From assembly GCA_012959595.1 (NCBI GenBank), contig DUCW01000053.1:13856-27408 (forward strand): DNA of 13,553 nucleotides. Direction: 5' to 3'. The notes below the pieces were generated by a model. It was not told where the DNA came from. It saw nothing but the letters and a program-made list of their open reading frames with translations, and searched no databases. The DNA is from Gemmatimonadota bacterium (lineage in GTDB: Bacteria; Gemmatimonadota; Gemmatimonadetes; Longimicrobiales; Gaopeijiaceae). The position numbers were made by a program, and so were the translations under genes. Positions 5,767-13,553 of the stretch are shown piece after piece; the stretch's first letter is position 1; every line of letters begins with the position of its first letter.

Positions 5767-7731
5767 ATGAAAAACTGGAGTAACATATATTCGGAAAAGC
5801 ATTTTTCAGTCTGTGTCGTCACCAGCCTTATATTCTTAATTAATTGTGACCCATCTTCAAAATTCGATACGGTAAGTTCGGTTAACTTCGAAGTGGCCGA
5901 AGCTACCATCATGGAACTGCATGACGCTTTGTTGAAGGATCAAGTGACCAGCCTTGATCTAGTAAACGCTTACTTAGATCGCATAAATAAATACGACCAA
6001 GATGGTCCTGAGCTGAACTCCATCATCCTGCTGAACCCAAATGCTCAGGAACAAGCCATTACTTTGGATAGAGAGAGGGCAGAAAAAGGGATGAGAGGGC
6101 TCTTCCACGGAATACCAATCCTCCTAAAAGACAATTACGAAACCGTGGACATGCCCACTAGTGGAGCCTCTGTGGCCCTCTCATCTTTTTTCCCCGAAAG
6201 TGACGCTTTTCAGGTGAAAAGACTACGAGAGGCTGGTGCCATCATCCTTGGCAAAACCAACATGCACGAACTGGCTGCTGGGATCACCACGATAAGTTCA
6301 CTTGGAGGCCAAACCAAGAATCCATATGACATTAGTAGGAACCCTGGTGGTTCAAGCGGTGGCACAGGAGCAGCGATAGCCGCAAGTTTTGCTGCTATCG
6401 GATGGGGTAGTGACACCTGCGGTTCTATCCGCATCCCCGCTTCCAATAATAATCTTTTCGGACTTCGTCCAACCAAAGGGTTAGCGAGTACTCGGGGAAT
6501 AATACCACTGTCCCATACGCAAGATGTTGGTGGACCCTTAGCTCGCACAGCAACAGACCTTGCAATTGGACTCAACGTCATCGTGGGCCAGGACCCCGAA
6601 GACCCTTACACCAGTATCCTTGCAGATACAAATACACCTGATTTTGTTGCGGCTTTGGACAAGGAAGCACTAAAGGACTCCAGGATCGGTGTGCTCACGT
6701 CTTTATTTGGTGATGAACCAGCAGATCAGGAAATTGGACTTTTGGTCAAACAAGCAATCACTAGAATGGGCCTCCTCGGATCTCAGACTATGGAAGTCTC
6801 CATACCAAAGCTAGAATCCATGTTACAAGGATCCAGTGTTATTGCCCATGAGTTCAAATGGGACCTGATCGATTATCTAGAAGCTTCAGGCACAGCACCC
6901 GTCAATTCTTTGGAAGAAATTGTTGAACTAGGTCTTTTTCACGTTGCTATGGGAGAAACCTTTCGCCGACGTATGTTCGATGAAGAGAGAGAAGATTCCC
7001 AATATCAGCAAGCCTTGGAGAAACAAGAAGCTCTGCGAAGGGCCGTCATTAACCTCATGGAAGCAATGGACTTAGACGCCATTGTATATCCCACTATGCG
7101 CAGACCCATAGCCATAATTGGAGCTCCCCAGACAGGATCAACTTGTCAACTAAGTGCTTCTACGGGATTGCCAGCACTTAGCGTTCCTGCTGGTTTCACA
7201 GAGGATGGACTTCCATTCGGTATAGAACTCTTGGGACTTCCACTGACAGATGCTAAGCTACTAGCACTTGGTTACTCTTTTGAACAAAACACCAATAATC
7301 GACAGCCTCCCTTGTTAAGACCAAGTCTACCAGAGCTCAGATTTTCGACCCAATTACAATCGGATATGACCTACGAAGCCGATTTCACCTTTGACACTAA
7401 AACTAATCGACTGACCTCTTCAGTTGCATTGGCAGATCCTAGCCTAGGAGATATCTATGCTGTTGGACTACAGTTATCAGGAGGTCCGGAAGTTGGCGGA
7501 ATCATTGACAGGATTGGTCCAGTAACTTCCTCGAAAAGAGAAGTAGGAACCTTTTTGGGAGCTAGCGAAATTCTACTGGATCCTACTACGGTGATGAAAC
7601 TCAAAGAAGGTGAGATCTTTCTTACTGTATTTAGCAGTAGATACCCCAAAGGTGAGCTAAAAAGCCCACTAACAATTGACGATTCCACAAAAGCGTTACT
7701 TATGCTACGTTCTTCCATTGATACTAACTAA
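5767..7731 (+). CDS. Amidase-signature enzyme, putative lipoprotein, with C-terminal CHRD-like tail
   Basis: 654 residues. Residues ~48-515 are an amidase-signature (AS) domain, the fold of GatA, FAAH and bacterial amidases that hydrolyse carboxamides. The Ser-cisSer-Lys triad is visible: K121 (ILLKDNY), S196 (NPGGSSGG) and nucleophile S220 (GSDTCGSIRIPAS), with spacings (75 and 24) identical to FAAH K142/S217/S241. C218 replaces a Gly usual in the oxyanion loop. The N-terminus has a hydrophobic stretch (12-26) ending LIN-C27, a lipobox-like site with an unusual Asn at -1, so export is probable and lipidation uncertain. GatA itself is cytosolic, and no gatB or gatC is nearby, which argues against a tRNA amidotransferase role. 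Residues ~535-636 are an extra all-beta tail (FTFDTKTNRLTSSVAL..., ending YPKGELKSPL) resembling CHRD domains. Start 5767 has no clear Shine-Dalgarno but preserves the signal. The gene is divergent from the PQQ gene and leads into the membrane-protein gene 30 bp downstream. Substrate unknown. Confidence 0.85.
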   Translation: MKNWSNIYSEKHFSVCVVTSLIFLINCDPSSKFDTVSSVNFEVAEATIMELHDALLKDQVTSLDLVNAYLDRINKYDQDGPELNSIILLNPNAQEQAITLDRERAEKGMRGLFHGIPILLKDNYETVDMPTSGASVALSSFFPESDAFQVKRLREAGAIILGKTNMHELAAGITTISSLGGQTKNPYDISRNPGGSSGGTGAAIAASFAAIGWGSDTCGSIRIPASNNNLFGLRPTKGLASTRGIIPLSHTQDVGGPLARTATDLAIGLNVIVGQDPEDPYTSILADTNTPDFVAALDKEALKDSRIGVLTSLFGDEPADQEIGLLVKQAITRMGLLGSQTMEVSIPKLESMLQGSSVIAHEFKWDLIDYLEASGTAPVNSLEEIVELGLFHVAMGETFRRRMFDEEREDSQYQQALEKQEALRRAVINLMEAMDLDAIVYPTMRRPIAIIGAPQTGSTCQLSASTGLPALSVPAGFTEDGLPFGIELLGLPLTDAKLLALGYSFEQNTNNRQPPLLRPSLPELRFSTQLQSDMTYEADFTFDTKTNRLTSSVALADPSLGDIYAVGLQLSGGPEVGGIIDRIGPVTSSKREVGTFLGASEILLDPTTVMKLKEGEIFLTVFSSRYPKGELKSPLTIDDSTKALLMLRSSIDTN

Positions 7732-7761
7732 CTCACCTTCCCCTCAAGAAATTCCAGCAAG

Positions 7762-9078
7762 TTGATAAGATCTACTTGGTCGATTTTTCTATTTTGGCTT
7801 CCGCTTTCTGTCCAGTGGCTTATGATGGCTACGGAAGGCCCATTCTTAGCCGCTGTCATCGCGAGACTCGCTGACCCAACGGTTAATTTAGCAGCATACG
7901 GTGTTGCTTTTGCCTTTGCGATTCTGATTGAATCTCCTGTTATCATGTTGATGAGTGCTTCCACGGCACTAGTTAACAACGCCCAAACTCACAAGAAACT
8001 CCGCAACTTTATGCATGCCATGAATGCGACAGCAACAGGATTTCTTCTGATTGTATTGATTCCTCCTGTCTATAATTGGCTAGCTGTAGGACTCTTAGGC
8101 CTGCCAAAGGAAGTGACTCAATTGACATATGGAGCCCTGTGGATTCTTCTCCCATGGCCTAGCGCTATAGGCTATCGCCGATTTCTTCATGGACTACTCA
8201 TCAGAGCTGGCCATACGCGCTTATTAGCGTATGGAACAATTTTCAGGCTCAGTGCCATGGTGCTTACAGCACTCACTCTTTACTCTCTGATGGACGTACC
8301 GGGAGCCTGGATTGGAGCCGCTTCGCTCTCATTTGGAGTGACCGTAGAGGCAGTAGTCGCTCACATAATGGCGACCAGAACAATCAAAGAACTCAATGCA
8401 GCGAGCAATCCTTCGGACTTATATTCTGAAAAGCAACTGGACTATCGTGAGATAGTCCAGTTCTATTACCCCTTAGCACTGACTTCCTTTATAAGTTTAA
8501 CCGTTCAGCCATTACTCACCTTTCTAATGGGAAGGACCCCAGCACCGCTAGAATCATTGGCCGTTTTCCCAGTTGTGCACTCTCTTTCCTTCTTTTTTAG
8601 GTCCTTCGGTCTCAGTTATCAAGAAGTCGCATTGGCCGTCCTCGAAGAGAACCAAAAAAACTTTCCTAAATTAGCTAGGTTTGCGGTCTGGCTGGGGCTT
8701 TCGACCTCAATCGGGATAGCCTTGATGGCCTTTACTCCTCTCACAGTTGTTTGGTTTGAACGGATATCGGGACTTAGTCCAGATCTAACTGCACTGGCCA
8801 CCACATCGCTGAAAATCTTAGTCCCAGTCCCAGCACTTTCGGTCTTCTTGTCTTTCCTCCGATCACTCTACATTCAAAGTAGACTAACACACCTGATAAC
8901 GACTGCTACTATTGTCGAAGTCACGACTCTCGCACTGCTCTTCATCCTGTTGGGATGGATTTTTGATCTTGCCGGAGTTGTTTCAGCATTTTCAGCATTT
9001 TTAGGAGGTCGACTCGCAGGCGTAATCTACCTGCTCAAAGACATCAGAAAATGCCGCTTTGCTGGACCTTCTGGTTAA
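7762..9078 (+). CDS. Polytopic membrane protein, MATE-superfamily/ANKH-like transporter
   Basis: 438 residues, very hydrophobic, about 12 predicted membrane segments (roughly 6-24, 43-74, 88-112, 123-150, 158-184, 188-204, 232-256, 265-285, 305-333, 351-378, 385-405, 407-425; some ranges span two helices). It forms two halves joined by a charged linker at ~206-230, the layout of MATE-type flippases and exporters. The second half (QFYYPLALTSFISLTVQPLL..., FTPLTVVWFERISGLSPDL, LKILVPVPALSVFL, DLAGVVSAFSAFLGG) reminds me of vertebrate ANKH, the ATP/citrate/pyrophosphate exporter: 'WPLAL', 'TP', 'IGV', 'LRI..FFPVPV'. This is from memory and needs a profile search. The start is TTG, because no ATG or GTG stands between the amidase stop and the first helix and the next ATG would cut the first helix. 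Only a weak AAGAA (7746-7750) precedes it. Probably cotranscribed with the amidase gene. It ends 23 bp from the convergent glutamate dehydrogenase gene. Confidence 0.7.
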   Translation: MIRSTWSIFLFWLPLSVQWLMMATEGPFLAAVIARLADPTVNLAAYGVAFAFAILIESPVIMLMSASTALVNNAQTHKKLRNFMHAMNATATGFLLIVLIPPVYNWLAVGLLGLPKEVTQLTYGALWILLPWPSAIGYRRFLHGLLIRAGHTRLLAYGTIFRLSAMVLTALTLYSLMDVPGAWIGAASLSFGVTVEAVVAHIMATRTIKELNAASNPSDLYSEKQLDYREIVQFYYPLALTSFISLTVQPLLTFLMGRTPAPLESLAVFPVVHSLSFFFRSFGLSYQEVALAVLEENQKNFPKLARFAVWLGLSTSIGIALMAFTPLTVVWFERISGLSPDLTALATTSLKILVPVPALSVFLSFLRSLYIQSRLTHLITTATIVEVTTLALLFILLGWIFDLAGVVSAFSAFLGGRLAGVIYLLKDIRKCRFAGPSG

Positions 9079-9101
9079 AACTTAGAACCGTCCCACTGAA
9101 T

Positions 9102-12100
9102 TCAGACCTGAGATTCAATCTCCAGCCTGGCCTTCTCAGCCACCATGGCCATCTGCCGGACAGCAACAGATAATGCCGCTACAGACATTGCGTCTTCGGA
9201 CTTCATATCATCAATCAAAGAACAGAATAATCTATGGCCTCGTGAGTAAATCTTCACTTCATTCTCTCTCTCCATAGCTACTAGTTTAGTTCGGGCAAGA
9301 TTATAAAGATGGCGATTCAAGTCTTCCAAAAGAGTATTCGCTGCCCTTTCTTCCCATCTATTACTGTGAACAACTTCCAGAATCTCCTTCATCAGCCAAC
9401 GTACCTGGAACCGATCAGCTATTTCATAATAAGCCTCAGCGGCTAGAGACAACTCTGAGTTGGTATCTTCGGCCACCTGCACCACCACTAGCAATTGATC
9501 AAAGAATTGCAATTTGATCAAATGATCCGCAACGTCACCAGTGACACCCTGGCTTTTTAGTTGGAGAAGATGCTTGTCAAAATCTGAACGATCTTGACCT
9601 GAAACAAAATCTGAAAATGTATCCATCAATTGATTGATCTTGGGTTGGCTCTCTTGAACAATCCCTGCCGCATCAGCATCCATATCCAAATTAATCAGCG
9701 ACCATCGAATTGATCTCTCTAATACCTCAGAAAAACTCACCATCCATTGATAGAATAGTCCATAGGGTAGGTTGTCACTGGCTTGACAGATTGCTTGTTC
9801 ATGATCAGTCAGGCGAGCTGACACCAACCAAGCTCGTACCACACCTGCTGGTGTCCGATTCATATCTTTGGAGAGGCGATGTACGAAAGTACAGCCCATC
9901 AGTCCAATGACGTCATTTGTCATTTGCGATGCAATAATCTGACGTCCCAGCCGATGATTACCCAATCCATCTTCACTAATTACCGCTAGCACTTCTTCTG
10001 GAAAATAATCTCGAAGGTAATTCTGTGTTGCTGGATCATCAGGAAGTCTGCTGCGAAGAAGCAAGCTCATAAGTTTCATTTTAACGTAAGCCATCACAAC
10101 GTAAAGCTCAGGACGAGTGAGTGATCGACCCTTTTCTTCAATTCGTGCACACAGGGTTTCCCAAGACGGGAGGTCTTCATCTTCTCTAGTCAAATCTCCA
10201 GATTTTTCCAAAAAAGATATTACATCACGGAAATCATCCGGCTCAACTCTAGCCCGAATTTCGTCCATTGATACCGTTATACTTTGAACCTTGTTGTCCT
10301 CAAGAACTAGTAACGCCACTGCATCTGTCAGTTGTTCCAAGAGGGCGTTTCTCTCTGCTTCTATCATTGTGCCGGACCGAACTTCCTGTCCCAACAGTAT
10401 TTTCAAGTTCACCTCTCTATCCGAGAGATTCACACCTCCTGAATTGTCCAATGCATCGGTGTTGATCCGACCACTTCTTAATGCAAAATCAACGCGAGCT
10501 TTCTGAGTAAAACCTAAGTTTCCACCTTCACCCACCACTCTACATCTGAGTTGATCTGCATCGATACGTACATTATCATTAGTAGAGTCTTCTACGTCTG
10601 AATCTTCTTCTTCTGATGACTTGACGTAGGTACCTATTCCTCCGTTCCAAAGCAGATCTACTGGGGCCTGTAATACGGCCCGTACCAACTCCTCTCCATT
10701 CAAGACCTGAGCACCCTCAGCTATTCCCAAAGAAACGCGTGCCTCAGGAGTAAGGTTTACTTCTTTGGCTTCCCTCGAAATGATCATTCCACCCTGACTG
10801 AGACAGCTGCGATCGTAGTCGTCCCAGCTTGATTTACCCAACTGGAATAATCTGTGGCGCTCCTTATAAGAACTAGCCACATCGGGGTTAGGATCTATGA
10901 AGACATGACGATAGTCAAAGGCAGCTTTAAGCTGTATCTGCTGTGAAAGAAGCATGCCGTTTCCGAAAACATCTCCACTCATATCTCCTATTCCAACCAC
11001 CGTAAACGGCTCTGATTGAATATCTATTCCTTCCTCAGAAAAATGCCGCTTAACACATTCCCAGCCCCCCCTTGCGGTAATACCGATCACTTTATGGTCA
11101 TAGCCATTTGAACCTCCAGAAGCAAAGGCATCATCCAACCAAAAATCGTACTCTTCAGCTACATCATTAGCCATGTCAGAATACTTGGAGGTTCCTTTAT
11201 CTGCAGCGACTACCAAATAAGGATCAGGACCGTCCCAACACACCACAGTGCTTGGCGGCAACGGGGATCCATCTGTAGCTATGTTGTCCGTGATGTCCAA
11301 CATCCCCCTAATGAGAGTCTTGTACTGTTCTTTGGCTTCCACAGCCATTTCAGCGGGATCAGCTGACTCATGAAGAGTGATGAACCCGCCCTTGGATCCA
11401 GCAGGAACAATGACTGAATTCTTGACCATTTGAGTATTTACCAAACCAAGAACTTCTGTCCTGAAATCGTCGGGACGATCACTGTATCTAATACCCCCTC
11501 GCGCTACCCTCGCACCCCTCAAATGAATCCCTTGCATTCTGGAGGATTGCACCCAGATCTCATACAAGAGGTTAGTACGCACGACATCGGAACGATCGCG
11601 TACCGCTATCTTAAAAGAAAGATAGGGAACTCCCCCAGATCTCTGGTTGGGCACTTTCCCACCATACTTGTAGTAATTCGTTCTCACTGAGGCATCAACG
11701 AGGGCAAGCATACCCCTTAGGGCACGATCTTCAGAAAGAGATTTCACAGATCTCAGTGAATGCAACAGAATAGATTCAAGACCTTCGACTTCTTTCTTTC
11801 TTTCATCGATGGTCAACTGGCTACCGTCAAATTTAACTGCGAATATCTCAAAAAGTGTTCTAGAAATAGCTGGGTACCTGATCAAAGATTGCACCAAAGA
11901 GGTCCGACTCTGTACCATTCCCAACTGAAAGGCGTAGGATGCATAAGCCCTTAAAACATCAACTTCTCTCCAGGAAAGACTCGACCGTAGCACCAGAGCG
12001 TTGAGACCATCATTACTGGAATCCCCAGCACGTACTGCCAAAATTGCTTCGGCCAAAGAGGATCCCCCGTTCTGGATCATTAGTGCACCACCAGAACTCC

Positions 12101-13553
12101 GCTGCACAGAAAATGAATACACCGCAGCGTCTGGGGTTTCTTCGCCCTCTATCTCGTAAGGAACTACCTCTATGACTCTCAAAGCCATGTTATCTATAAT
12201 TGGCATAAAATCCGACAGAACCAATTTTTCGCCAATCAAATACAATTTCATTTCCGTAGTAGCAGGAGCTTCACCATTCTCGCCTAAACTATCGGAGAAT
12301 GAAATCGAAGCCTTTATCTCCTCGGCTACCATCTCTTCCAGAACCAGGATGTCGTCCAAAGCAACTGCTGGGTCCGTTGCAGCTTTGTAATCAAGACCGA
12401 ACGCCTCAGAATAAGCACGTACTAACTGACGGGCTTCATCCGCGGGCCTTACCCGTTCAAAACACCTTAGAAGTCGATCAGACCAAGAAAGGATTATCTC
12501 TTGTACCATTAATTCAAGGTCAGTTGCATCAACAGTTGGCAATTTGTCGTCTGATGGAGCCAGGTAGAAATGTAGGCGGGCCTGGTCCCCATCCCCAAGG
12601 GTGAGATGATAGTTTAAAACTTGTGACTGAAGAACTCTGCTTAATTCTTTTTCTATAGCCCTGCGAACACTGCCAGAAAACTTCTCTCTCGAAATAATCA
12701 CCATCACGGATGTACCGCTACGAACTGGATCTTGGTGAAGAGTCACCCTGACATCATCGGTGTTATAGGAGGTGAGAACCACCTGTGCGTCTGCAGCAAT
12801 ACGCTCCACAGACGAAAGGAATAGTTCTTCCTTGGGCATGGAACTAAAAATTGTATTGATGGCTTTGTAGTCGTGGGAGCCTTCCTTCGCCTCAGCACTT
12901 TCCAAGACCATTTTTAGTTTTCTTCGGAGAATCGGTATATCTTCGGCAGACTGTACTTCTACCCTCGAGGTGAAGAGCCCAAGAAAAACACTCTCCTCTC
13001 CCAACTCTCCCTTTTCGTCCAGTTTCTTTAAGCCGACATAATCGATCCTTGATAATCTGTGTACTGTAGCCCGTGTATTAGTTTTAGTGACAAACAAATT
13101 AGGCCCTTCCTGCACCAAACTATCCATCTCCGCAATTAGTTCATCTAGAGATGTTGCACCACTACCATCACTGGACCGGAGAACACCCAGTTTTGAATCA
13201 GGATCTATCTCCATCTTGTTTCCAGATTGTTGCCTATAGGTGCATGAACCTAGGAAAACGAAAGCACCTTCCTGGAGCCAAGAAAAGAAGTCCCCTATTT
13301 CTAATAACTCACCCCTGAGGTCGACGGATTCTTTGGCTCTTAGTTTCAAATCCTTCATAGTCCCGTCGACTTTATCCAGCATACTTGAAAAATCGTCAGT
13401 AACTCTTATTACGTCCTCGAGACGACTCCGAATTTGATCTGTCAGAGCAACCCGGAGTTCCGCATCGGTGATTTGGGTAATTTCACAATGGACCAGTGAT
13501 TCTCTAGCCCCACCTTCTTCAGAAGTACGAACGTCGATAACCCTTCCTTCTCC
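9102..13553 (-). CDS. Large (~180 kDa type) NAD-specific glutamate dehydrogenase, N-terminus beyond window
   Basis: Cytosolic enzyme converting L-glutamate + NAD+ to 2-oxoglutarate + ammonium. The window holds 1483 residues, and the frame is open to the edge at 13553. The ATG at 13382 is internal, because the 57 codons upstream of it encode matching family sequence (ESLVHCEITQITDAELR...). Full-length relatives are ~1,600 residues, so roughly 100-150 are missing. The N-terminal regulatory region (ACT-like and helical modules in the mycobacterial structure) covers the first ~650 residues. The catalytic core follows: RGGIRYSDRPDDFRTEVLG (codons near 11470), SKGGF with Lys at 11391-11393, YLVVAADKGT, DAFASGGSNGYDHK and the Rossmann-type VVGIGDMSGDVFGNGM. 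The helical C-terminal domain ends EIESQV at TGA 9102-9104. No internal stop or frameshift seen. These enzymes usually serve glutamate catabolism and are often allosterically controlled. It is the only gene here of secure core-metabolic function. It converges on the membrane-protein gene with a 23-bp gap and no clear terminator hairpin. Confidence 0.95.
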   Translation of the reverse strand, partial: GEGRVIDVRTSEEGGARESLVHCEITQITDAELRVALTDQIRSRLEDVIRVTDDFSSMLDKVDGTMKDLKLRAKESVDLRGELLEIGDFFSWLQEGAFVFLGSCTYRQQSGNKMEIDPDSKLGVLRSSDGSGATSLDELIAEMDSLVQEGPNLFVTKTNTRATVHRLSRIDYVGLKKLDEKGELGEESVFLGLFTSRVEVQSAEDIPILRRKLKMVLESAEAKEGSHDYKAINTIFSSMPKEELFLSSVERIAADAQVVLTSYNTDDVRVTLHQDPVRSGTSVMVIISREKFSGSVRRAIEKELSRVLQSQVLNYHLTLGDGDQARLHFYLAPSDDKLPTVDATDLELMVQEIILSWSDRLLRCFERVRPADEARQLVRAYSEAFGLDYKAATDPAVALDDILVLEEMVAEEIKASISFSDSLGENGEAPATTEMKLYLIGEKLVLSDFMPIIDNMALRVIEVVPYEIEGEETPDAAVYSFSVQRSSGGALMIQNGGSSLAEAILAVRAGDSSNDGLNALVLRSSLSWREVDVLRAYASYAFQLGMVQSRTSLVQSLIRYPAISRTLFEIFAVKFDGSQLTIDERKKEVEGLESILLHSLRSVKSLSEDRALRGMLALVDASVRTNYYKYGGKVPNQRSGGVPYLSFKIAVRDRSDVVRTNLLYEIWVQSSRMQGIHLRGARVARGGIRYSDRPDDFRTEVLGLVNTQMVKNSVIVPAGSKGGFITLHESADPAEMAVEAKEQYKTLIRGMLDITDNIATDGSPLPPSTVVCWDGPDPYLVVAADKGTSKYSDMANDVAEEYDFWLDDAFASGGSNGYDHKVIGITARGGWECVKRHFSEEGIDIQSEPFTVVGIGDMSGDVFGNGMLLSQQIQLKAAFDYRHVFIDPNPDVASSYKERHRLFQLGKSSWDDYDRSCLSQGGMIISREAKEVNLTPEARVSLGIAEGAQVLNGEELVRAVLQAPVDLLWNGGIGTYVKSSEEEDSDVEDSTNDNVRIDADQLRCRVVGEGGNLGFTQKARVDFALRSGRINTDALDNSGGVNLSDREVNLKILLGQEVRSGTMIEAERNALLEQLTDAVALLVLEDNKVQSITVSMDEIRARVEPDDFRDVISFLEKSGDLTREDEDLPSWETLCARIEEKGRSLTRPELYVVMAYVKMKLMSLLLRSRLPDDPATQNYLRDYFPEEVLAVISEDGLGNHRLGRQIIASQMTNDVIGLMGCTFVHRLSKDMNRTPAGVVRAWLVSARLTDHEQAICQASDNLPYGLFYQWMVSFSEVLERSIRWSLINLDMDADAAGIVQESQPKINQLMDTFSDFVSGQDRSDFDKHLLQLKSQGVTGDVADHLIKLQFFDQLLVVVQVAEDTNSELSLAAEAYYEIADRFQVRWLMKEILEVVHSNRWEERAANTLLEDLNRHLYNLARTKLVAMERENEVKIYSRGHRLFCSLIDDMKSEDAMSVAALSVAVRQMAMVAEKARLEIESQV

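Noticed and set aside
5767..7731. Amidase as GatA of the Glu-tRNA amidotransferase
   Set aside because: It has an N-terminal export-type signal and an extra C-terminal domain, with no gatB or gatC neighbour.
9110..9122. Perfect inverted repeat GAGATT-C-AATCTC near the convergent gene ends, as a terminator
   Set aside because: The loop is a single base, the stem is AT-rich, no T-run follows, and it lies inside the glutamate dehydrogenase coding sequence.
1..13553. A defence island, biosynthetic cluster or mobile element
   Set aside because: No transposase, integrase, nuclease, toxin-antitoxin, tRNA, terminal repeats or composition break was seen. The genes are mostly recognisable metabolic and envelope families.

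Overview
The window looks like ordinary chromosome from a free-living Gram-negative-type bacterium that respires oxygen. By eye the GC content is in the mid-40s percent. Evidence for an outer membrane and periplasm: two putative lipoproteins, a secreted c-type-cytochrome/PQQ dehydrogenase, a catalase-peroxidase and the ~180 kDa type of NAD-dependent glutamate dehydrogenase. The mix recalls uncultivated marine or soil lineages rich in PQQ enzymes and secreted amidases (Gemmatimonadota, Acidobacteriota, some Proteobacteria). I cannot fix the phylum without a search. There is no mobile element, rRNA, tRNA or CRISPR, and no gene-free stretch reaches 300 bases.

Layout. (1) Positions 1-277, plus strand: the C-terminal end of an unrecognised conserved protein whose start lies before the window. 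(2) Positions 329-5630, minus strand, in transcription order: a PQQ-binding beta-propeller dehydrogenase with an N-terminal cytochrome c domain (5630-3492); a 159-bp intergenic stretch with a possible promoter and a Fur/PerR-like dyad; katG (3332-1246), split by a frameshifting deletion of about 37 nt; and, 20 bp later, a lipoprotein-like member of the HpcH/HpaI aldolase family (1225-329). (3) A divergent 136-bp intergenic region (5631-5766) with a perfect 26-bp tandem duplication beside a good sigma70-type promoter for the PQQ gene. (4) Plus strand: a putative lipoprotein amidase with an unusual C-terminal tail (5767-7731), then 30 bp later a 12-TM MATE/ANKH-like membrane protein (7762-9078). 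(5) Convergent with these, the large NAD-glutamate dehydrogenase (9102 to beyond 13553, minus strand), missing only its N-terminus.

The genes do not form one recognisable pathway. KatG detoxifies peroxide, the PQQ enzyme feeds electrons from a periplasmic alcohol or similar substrate to cytochrome c, and the amidase/transporter pair could be an envelope amide-hydrolysis and export unit. Glutamate dehydrogenase is central nitrogen metabolism. I found no convincing new multi-gene system. The items most worth a second look are the broken katG, the aldolase-like lipoprotein lacking key catalytic residues, the CHRD-like tail on the amidase, the divergent metal site of the PQQ enzyme, and the tandem duplication in the divergent promoter.
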